A stretch of 64,000 bases of DNA from Rhynchonema sp. JSB1_4 (lineage: Eukaryota > Nematoda > Chromadorea > Monhysterida > Xyalidae). How positions within the stretch are numbered: the stretch's first letter is position 1; every line of letters begins with the position of its first letter. Under the pieces are notes generated by a model. The model saw only the letters and a program-made list of their open reading frames with translations, was not told where the DNA came from and did not search any database. This document shows positions 56,701 through 64,000 of the stretch, piece by piece. The stretch is from the NCBI GenBank assembly GCA_030248065.1, contig JASAMV010006823.1:38474-102473 (forward strand), in the 5' to 3' direction. The position numbers were made by a program, and so were the translations under genes.

Positions 56701-59700
56701 TATCTGATTATCTGGTTCATAATTTTTGTCTAATCCAATTTATAATTTCATTCTGGTCATGTGTGTTTTTCAGGCATCTCCGGGCGCTCCCAACTGCTGT
56801 TCGCTGTTGTGTTCCTGTCACGTTATCTCGACTTGGTCACCAACTTTATTTCTGTCTATAACTCTGTGATGAAGGTAAGAAGAACAAGGCTTTTGGTTGT
56901 TTGTGCTTTGGTGTTGTTTGCGGTGCATCGTGATGCGATGTCGGTCATGTCAGTACAATGCTAGTTTCCTCTTCAGGTGTTCTTTATCGTCAGCTCAATT
57001 GGCACACTTTACTTGATGTGGATCAAGTTCAAGGCAACATACGATCGGTACGATCCGTTTCTTTCTGCATTTTTTCCATGCCAAATTCGTCCGTTGTTTG
57101 TTTCTTCACGTTATACGTTCGCTATTCACTTCAGAAACCACGATACGTTTCGAATCGAATTTCTGCTGCTGCCGTGTGCCGTGCTCGCCTTGCTCGTCAA
57201 CCACGAATTCACTGTCATGGAGGTTTGGCCACCTGTCTGTTTGTTGTCTGTTGTGTCTGAGAGGGCACACACTGCAGTTACCAAACACCCGTTCGTTATT
57301 TACAGTTTGTTAAAGGGCTCGGGACACAACCGAAGGAAGGGCAGCAGAGCGCAGTGTTATACATCGTTGGAAAGCACTGTGACATTATATGTCACGCACA
57401 AATGTTAAGCTCCTTAGAGATTCGCTATCTCTTCGTAGAGCGACTTTTCGTTCCAGAAAAAAGTGAATTTTTTCACAAATTGAAACGACCGGTGCAGAAA
57501 CCCCAAATGAGTTGAAAGTCAAGTAACACGTGGATAGGATTACAACAGCTTCTAGATAACTTATCATGAGAACTTCAGTCGCTCAAAGCATTGCTTTACT
57601 CGGTGAGGGTGCGAAATGTTCCAAAAATCGGCCACATTTTTCGAACACACAAGTTTGTCTCTAAATTTTGAGGCCGCGCTTTGTGTTGCAGAAATGAAAA
57701 TGCAATAGAAAAATAGAGCATTTTCGAAAGTACCAGAAAATAAGGTTTTTAAATTTGGAAACACTTAGATAGCGGCGTGACAGGCCGAAAAAGACCTAAA
57801 AATTGCCCCTAAACTGCATAGTTGCACTCATTGACAGAAATGTGATGTAAATAAGCCACGTATTGCATTGCATTGGATACGAGAAAGTCAGATAAACGCC
57901 CAGTCCAACAATCTAGACGAGTTTCAAAGCATCAAACCCCATGGTCCGGCTGCTGCAGCCCTGCCAGCCTGAATAAGATATTTAGCTATAAGTCGTTACT
58001 GTTAAAAATTATTGCACGTTTGATAGCATCAAACGATGTAGCTTCAACGTAGCTATCGAACGATATATGACATGCCCATACTAGTTCTTACTATGGACAA
58101 GAAACGGTCAAAATTCCGAAATCGCACACGGTGACGTGACGGTTCATTCCAGAATCGTCAAAACAGCAATTTTTTAGCCTCTGCCCTTAAGCGTAAAAAT
58201 TTATTGGGGCTTGTCATATATCGCTCGAAAGCTACTCTCAAGATACATTGTTTGGTGCTATTACATTTGCAATAGCTATTAACAATAAGCATTTATAGCT
58301 GAATATCGTATTCAGGTTAGTATGACTGCCCATAGAGATCTGTAGACCTTGGGGTCTTCGGACCTTGATAGGTTGTTAAACCAGACGTTTCTCTCATTTT
58401 TTTGTTTCGAAGCCGATGCAATCTGTGGACTTTATGTGTCACAATTCTGGCGATGAATGTAACCACCTAATTTAGCGGCAATTTAATGGATTTTTAGGCC
58501 TGTCACAGAGCTAGCTATGAGTTAAAAAATTTAAAAACCTTATTTTCTGGTACTTTCGACGATGCTCTATTTCCCCATTGCATTTTTATTTCCGCAGCGC
58601 TAAGCGTGGCCTCAAAATTTAGGGACAAACTTGTGTTCTCGAAAAATAAGGCCCATTTTTGGAACGTTTCGCACCCTCACCGTGTGAAGCAATGCTTTGA
58701 ACGACTGAAGTTGTGATGATAAGCTATTCAGAAGCTGTTGCAATCCTATCCACGTGTTACTTGACCTTTAACTCATTTGGGTTTTCTGCACCGGTCGTTC
58801 CAATTTGTGCAAAAATTCACTTTTTTCTGGAACGAAAAGTCGCTCTACCAAGAGATAGCGAATCTCCAAGGAGCTTAAAATTTGTGCGTGACATAGGCTG
58901 TCGGAATGCTTTCCAACGGTATGTAACAATATGTCCTGCTACCCTTCCTTCGGTTATGTCCCGAGCCCTTTAATAAAAAAAGCCTGTTGAAACTTGAAAT
59001 GTGCCGAACGGTGCCGGCATGCAACATTCCAAACAAAGGACTTACGTTAATGCAAGTGGATCTTATTCCTTACGACATGTTTGCAGATCCTGTGGACGTT
59101 CAGTATTTACCTGGAAGCGGTCGCTATTTTGCCGCAGCTGTTCATGCTGTCCAAAACGGGCGAGGCCGAAACCATCACCAGCCATTATCTGTTCGCGCTG
59201 GGTCTCTATCGCGGACTCTACATTGTCAACTGGGTTCGTCGAGCTTTCGTTGTTTCACGTTTATTCATAGCAAGTGTGATGACTGTGAGTTGGTGCAGTA
59301 GCCTTGAACAATCTTCCATTGTCATATAGCTTTGTCAGTGTCAAGCTGGCATTTGCTTTTGCTTTGAATGCCAGATTTTCTGGAATGTCACACAAAACTT
59401 TTGTCAAGAACAGAGCGTCATAAAATTGCATGTTTCACACAAGAATGAGTACCCCACACGGACACACACAGTAAACTGACGCGACGATTATTCATATTCA
59501 GTCATAATCGATTTCAAATCAAAAGCAATCAAAGCAGTTCACGACCGATAAACAGTCGACTCCCGACAATTCTCTTCAAAGAAACGTCGGAAACAATCAG
59601 CTCATACATTTTTCAGGTCTACCGTTACATGACCGAGGCCTTCTTTGATCCGATCGCAGTCGTGGCTGGATGCGTGCAAACTGTGCTCTACGCTGATTTC

Positions 59701-60132
59701 TTCTATCTCTACATCACAAGAGGTAGGGTTTAACTTATGGTTGAACCAACGTGTGGCACAGTTAGCAAGCATGAATGAAGTTGAATGTAGATCATCACCT
59801 TGTCCTTATTCTAGCGCGGGGCCCGTCTGCTTGCTTGAACTTGATTTTTGAATGTTCTCCCAAAGCACGAGAATTTTGTTAGAAATCGATCCCGTAGTTC
59901 TGTTTGCACGTGCGTTCAACCGAATTTCGGGCATTTTCATCAATTCAGACTATCAGACTAAAATTGCTATCTGCAGACTTTACTGTTGATTGATTGCCCA
60001 ATTTCCCGCCCAAATACGCGCAGGCGCACTATCAGATTCACCGAATTTCTCAGCATTTTTACCCAATAACCACTGAATGTTTGGTTTGCAGTGATCGTGC
60101 GTGGCGACCGGGCTCTGGAATTGCAAGCCTAA
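53736..60132 (+). CDS. KDELR: ER lumen protein-retaining receptor (KDEL receptor)
   Basis: A seven-helix Golgi/ER membrane receptor that retrieves KDEL-type soluble ER proteins through COPI vesicles. Seven exons: 53736-53826 (ATG), 56774-56874, 56977-57047, 57135-57222, 59087-59233, 59617-59722, 60092-60132 (stop). They total 215 codons (214 residues), the usual family length, phases consistent. Highly conserved blocks: [16 protein letters not shown] at the start, [86 protein letters not shown] and [12 protein letters not shown]. Intron 1 (2.9 kb) and intron 4 (1.9 kb) are largely transposon: nested hAT MITEs in the former and a palindromic TA-flanked element in the latter. The reading frame is intact. 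Confidence 0.97.
54494..55326. mobile_element. hAT-type MITE, GGGGGAACAGACGTACC word family
   Basis: Ends CAGTGTAGTTCCTGG and CCAGGAACTACACTG are flanked by a perfect 8-bp duplication CTTCCACT (54486-54493 and 55327-55334). The word GGAGGGGGAACAGACGTACC recurs about eight times. A 321-bp internal unit is tandemly duplicated (starts 54494 and 54815), and a 98-bp unit near the right end is also duplicated (about 55131 and 55229). G runs of 7-13 separate the blocks. The long frames crossing it (repeats of EGEQTYP) are products of the repeat, not a gene. Confidence 0.92.
55370..55757. mobile_element. hAT-type MITE, GGGGAAATTAGTGTACC word family
   Basis: Ends CAGTGCAGTTCCTCG and CAGGAACTACACTG are flanked by a perfect 8-bp duplication GTCGACAT (55362-55369 and 55758-55765). 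The word GGGGAAATTAGTGTACC occurs about five times. The AT-rich core (GGGTATTTTGGCG, TTTAGGCCTAAAAATGCCCA) is shared with the adjacent 54494-55326 element, whose word is different. Confidence 0.92.
56593..56640. other. Fragment of a tRNA-like sequence (B box) at hAT insertion site
   Basis: GGCGGGTTCGAACCCC (T arm) followed by ACAGTGACC is the 3' part of a tRNA-like sequence. The 8-bp duplicated target of the large hAT element (CTCACCGC) lies immediately upstream, so the insertion may have landed in a tRNA-like sequence. The 5' half cannot be identified. Confidence 0.35.
57313..58970. mobile_element. TA-flanked long palindromic element in KDEL receptor intron 4
   Basis: Ends AAGGGCTCGGGACA and TGTCCCGAGCCCTT are flanked by TA (57311-57312 and 58971-58972). 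The arms, about 780 bp each, are imperfect complements over almost the whole 1658 bp. Examples are GAGATTCGCTATCTCTTCG at 57416 against GAGATAGCGAATCTC near 58851, and CAGGCCGAAAAAGACC at 57780 against GGATTTTTAGGCCTG near 58488. The centre lies at about 58140. Non-coding; Tc1/mariner-type target. Confidence 0.88.
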
Positions 60133-62826
60133 ATCAGAGTAGGTGACACTTGACACATCCCCACCTCTGACCCCTGCACCTGTCCCTCTGTCTGCTAGAC
60201 CTAACATTTGTGTTGTTATTGGGTATCAAAATAATATGCTGGAATCATTTTTCCACCCCACTTTTTCCGAGTATATTTGCTTTACTAGAGTTTGTTATTT
60301 GATTACTGACTTGATGACGCATGCCTTTTGGGTTCCTTTGGGCGAAGGATAACATAAAAAGTAATGCAGAAGTAAAGCTTGTTTCATTCGCTAACCGTGG
60401 GTGAAAATGAACATGTCAGTTGTTGGTAATGTAACGCCCTTAAATGTTTTATTTTGTTTAAAAAGTTTCACACTACGAGTTTGTGCATTGGCAGTGTTAT
60501 AATGTCAATGAACGATATCAAACTTGGTGATCGATCTTTTTGTGACATGATCGGGACCCGGCACTTTTTCTGTCACTATAAAGAATTTGCCACTATGTAG
60601 AGTTGAGATTCAAAAATGGCGTTTCAAGATATCCACCAAAAGAGGGTTTTACTATAAAGAATGTCACTATAAAGAAGGTTGACTGTATCCTTAATGCAAC
60701 AACCACGCGCTATCAGGGCAAGTCACATCCGATCACCAAGATTTGATATCGACCAAGTGTTTCAAGCGGTCCAAAAAGTGATAGAATAGTACAAATATCG
60801 GATCCAAACTTTATTCTTCCCATGCACCGAAACCTAGTATTTCTTTTTCAGTACTACAAGGGCGCAAGATCGAACTGCCCGCGTGAGATGTAAATGCCTG
60901 CAAATGTGGACAAAACTAGGTATTATATATTAATATTATTCTTAATTATTATTTTTGCGGTTTCTCGAGAAATGGTCGGTTACCCTGATTTTATTGACTT
61001 GACACGGTGACCAGTGTGTTGTTTGTTGCGAATTTATTTTTGTGACAAATCTAATGGCCTTCTATCTGAGTTGCTAACTCTTTCGTGTACTACCATACCA
61101 TAATTGTGAACAACATTCTTCTCTGCCTGTAATTTGGTTCAAGAGATCCCTGATGGTAATTTCCGCTGCGTTAGGAAAAAAACGTCACTAAAAGTGGGAT
61201 TTTCTGGACAAACGAACATTAGCTTCCCTTTTTACGTGCCGTTAGAAGGCAAATTGTCAAAATACGTGGCTGCAAGAGTCAAACCAAATTAAAAAGTATG
61301 ACCTTTTGACATGAGCATGCGGCTCTGCAGCTTCGTATTATTGATAAGACCTTCTCTGACAATAGGCTCACTCTCGAACTGACGCATTAGATGAGACTTT
61401 TATCCTAGGCTGCTGTTGATGTGGGATGATATTTGCGAAAGGTTGATGATTGTAAACTATCGGGAACCTTCGCATTTATGATCATATTACTGTATATCGA
61501 CGTTGCTTGTTCCAGCTAGATTTCTATGTTCATACCGTAGGTCCACCCCAGCCACTATAAAGCTGATTTTAATTGTGATCTCCCGTGCGGGACAAAAGTG
61601 TTCTTATCATCATTATTGAGAGCGAAAATTGTGTCGTGGATTTGGAATAATGTGCAGTTACAATACACATGTTTTTTATGTAATCTTAAAAATTCAACTC
61701 CAGCGTGCTTGCTTATTTATTTGAATGAAAACTGCTGAATTACTTTTCCGTAATTATTCTTTTGCGTGTTATTTGCTGGTATGTCCGGAATTTCCATTGG
61801 TCGCAAAGAAGACACTGACAAATAGAATTCATGTGTGGCTATTTATTCTCATTATTTCGATCATTATTCCTTGATGTTTCTCGTTGTTCTCGTTTCTATA
61901 TGTTATTGTGTTTTTGTTATTATTGTGGTTTTTATTGGTTTTATACACCTTACTTTGTTGTTTTCCGGGTGCGGTGCGGTGTCTGTTGAGTTTTGTTTTT
62001 ATATTATGATTTAACGGATTTTTGTAACTATCGCTCTCTTTCTGTTTTTTTTTCGTTGTTATACTGATTCCAAAAAACCACTGGCAAGTGTTAACTTTTG
62101 TGCTGGAGTTTTCTGTTTTTGTGTTTTTCTTGCAGAGTTTATTGTTCGAAAAAGTTGTGGTTTATCAGTGCAACGAGTTTGGTTTTTTGTTTTTGTGTAT
62201 TTGAAAAACGGTATGTTAACTAAATTGCATGTGTAATGCTAACGGGGGATAATACACACAAAATTCAGTTGAATAAAACTGGTATCATAATAAAAATGAT
62301 GGTGATTTTGTTTTCTTTGGAAACGAATGCTGTTTTAATCAGCGTTGAATTATTTATGCAGTTTACAATTTTGCAAGTCCCAAAAGTGGCCATGTTCTTG
62401 ATTGTTGTTGTATGGTGTCTCTTTGTGACCGTCCCATTAAGATGTCCCGCATCTAGGTACTCCCATCTTCCTCCGTCTGAGGGTTGTGGTTTCTGTAGAA
62501 GGTCAAAAACGTTAACTAACAAATTTCCGTAAAATTTTTTTCGGGAGGATTTCATAAAGCTTTCTTGGTTTCATTTATCAGATGTTTCAAACAACATCAT
62601 TCAAGCAATTGCAGGCGCGTCGCGTTGACGAGATTCGCGATTGATTTGTGTATTGGATTGAACAAAAACCCCTTCGAGCACAGGACATTGTTACGGCAAT
62701 TGGGCAATTCTTGTTGACTCAGCAGAACGTTCATCACTGTCGAGTGAAATTTACCAAAATTGACGCAGTGTTGCACAAAAATCCCCTTCGTAAATAAAAA
62801 CTTGGACAAAAAAACTTCTGTGAAAA
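60133..62826. other. Intergenic, no gene recognised
   Basis: T-rich sequence between KDEL receptor and epsin. A decayed pogo/Tigger-like fragment lies at about 60535-60690 (right end GGTTGACTG then TA, with internal CACTATAAAGAAT repeats) and is related to 27253-27431. Nothing else is supported. It must include the epsin promoter and 5' untranslated region. Confidence 0.5.
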
Positions 62827-63798
62827 ATGGCGGCGGCAAACATTCCGGCGGTGAGACGAAGGCTGAAGAACGTGGCGTACAATTACACACCGACGCAAAT
62901 CAAAGTGAGAGAAGCGACCAGCAACGACCCTTGGGGACCGTCAAGTTCACTGATGTCCGAAATTGCTGACTTGACGAATAATGCGGTTTGTGCTGTTGTT
63001 GAGTTGAATTGTTGATTTGGCTACATTTCAGCAAAGAAATGCTAAAATTCAGGTTGCGTTCACGGAAATTATGGAGATGGTCTGGAAGCGAGTGAACGAT
63101 CACGGCAAGAACTGGCGCCATGTCTACAAATCATTGGTCTTGCTGGATTATTTGATCAAATGCGGTTCAGATAAGGTCGCTCAACAATGCAAGGAAAACA
63201 TCTTCACGATCGAAACGCTGAAGGTTCGTTTTTTATTGTTTTGTTGCCAATGTCTGCCTTTACCTCTGATCACAATATCTGTAATGTGGGTGTTCTTTTT
63301 GCTTTCTGCGCTTGTTTGTCGTTTTCATCCCTGGAGAAGCAGACAACAACTACACAGTGATGTTATGAAATGTGTTTCTTAGTTCCCTACATTTTGACGC
63401 AGGATTTCCAACACATCGAGGACAACAAGGATCAGGGTCACAACATTCGCACCAAAGCCGGTCAGATGGTGGCGCTGCTGAAAGACGACGAAAAGTTGAA
63501 GAACGAAAGAACGAAGGCATTAATGGCGCGGAGACGGTTCGTTTTGAACTTAATTGTTATTTTTATCTTCTGGCAAATTTTTATATGAAAACACCAATGT
63601 AACAGAAACCAAACGTCAAGTTAAGCTTTCATTATTCTTTCAGTTTTGCTCAAAACAACGTTGGCATTTCATCTGACGGACAACACACACACGTCAGACG
63701 CAGAGCCGAGAGAACTGGTACGTCTTCGTCTTAGATTGATTGGCACTTGCCTCATTTACTCCTTGGGTTTTTTTCTTCTGAGAGGATCGGACCCGGAC
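62827..63798 (+). CDS. Epsin, ENTH-domain part (continues past window)
   Basis: A clathrin-endocytosis adaptor that binds PtdIns(4,5)P2 and bends membranes through its N-terminal ENTH domain. Exons: 62827-62985 (ATG), 63053-63223, 63403-63536, 63644-63717, and probably a 14-nt microexon 63785-63798 (GSDPD). The ENTH domain covers residues about 10-155 with strongly conserved blocks: KVREATSNDPWGPSSSLMSE, NDHGKNWRHVYKSL, LIKCGSDKVAQQCKENIFTI, KDQGHNIRTKAGQMVALLKD. The ubiquitin-interacting, DPW and NPF regions would be encoded beyond the right edge. All junctions seen are in phase. The last 200 bases contain a dispersed TAGCTTTTT-word repeat. Confidence 0.93.
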
Positions 63799-63879
63799 GT
63801 GAGGGTGTGAGTTCGGTGTGGGCAAATGCGGGTGACACTCTTGAAACCCATTCACTCTGTGACAGGGTTTATTTTTTCA

Positions 63880-64000
63880 AAATGGGCTGGTAGCAAAAAG
63901 CTTGTAAAATAAAAAATTTAGTAGCTTTTTTTGCCGCTGAAAAGCCCATTTACTAGCTTTTTTGGCCAACATACAAAGTTTAGTAGCTTTTAGGCTACTA
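63880..64000. repeat. Word-type repeat, TAGTAGCTTTTT
   Basis: GGTAGCAAAAAGCTT, TTAGTAGCTTTTTTTGCC, TTACTAGCTTTTTTGGCC and TTAGTAGCTTTTAGG recur within 120 bp at the right edge. The style matches the other elements with a reiterated subterminal word, but the element is cut by the window end, so termini cannot be checked. Confidence 0.5.

Noticed and set aside
1..64000. Bacterial or viral contamination
   Set aside because: All confident genes have spliceosomal introns in consistent phase and are animal families; no prokaryotic operons or viral genes were seen.

Overview
This is eukaryotic, intron-rich, single-copy nuclear DNA, most likely from a nematode. The clues are short GT-AG introns, a DEG/ENaC channel with nematode-like architecture, a divergent rhodopsin-family 7TM receptor resembling nematode chemoreceptors, and runs of TTAGGC (the nematode telomere unit). 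I rebuilt gene models by hand from splice sites and reading-phase agreement. Every internal junction listed below keeps frame. The species cannot be named from the sequence.

Layout. 1-2.1 kb: a repeat-rich start and, on +, the last two exons of a tandem-MIT protein (ULK3-like). 2.1-13.6 kb: no convincing gene, mostly MITE-like and palindromic elements and one tRNA-like sequence. 13.9-14.4 kb: a small secreted peptide precursor (+). 14.5-18.6 kb: MITEs. 18.7-22.7 kb (-): histone stem-loop-binding protein SLBP, 11 exons, with three nested MITEs in one intron. 23.6-25.9 kb: hAT-type MITEs. 26.1-29.4 kb (-): a complete DEG/ENaC sodium channel, 12 exons, one GC-AG intron. 30.2-34.4 kb (-): a complete glutaminase, 14 exons. 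34.4-40.2 kb: no confident gene. 40.2-42.0 kb (+): a 7TM receptor, 8 exons. 43.1-45.4 kb (+): a kelch-like type I membrane protein. 46.0-52.9 kb (+): an unrecognised 443-residue protein with a 4.5-kb inverted-repeat structure inside an intron. 53.7-60.1 kb (+): KDEL receptor, 7 exons, its first and fourth introns filled by transposons. 62.8 kb-end (+): the ENTH domain of an epsin, running off the window.

The genes are ordinary and unrelated: histone mRNA processing, ion channel, glutamine metabolism, sensing, ER retrieval, endocytosis. The unusual biology is in the mobile DNA. A set of non-autonomous elements with perfect 8-bp target duplications (hAT type) each carry their own short 'word', reiterated many times inside the element in both orientations. 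Sister copies that share terminal repeats and a common AT-rich core have different words. Other notable features are nested MITEs, long fold-back elements inside transcribed introns, and a tRNA-like sequence that spans an exon's splice donor.
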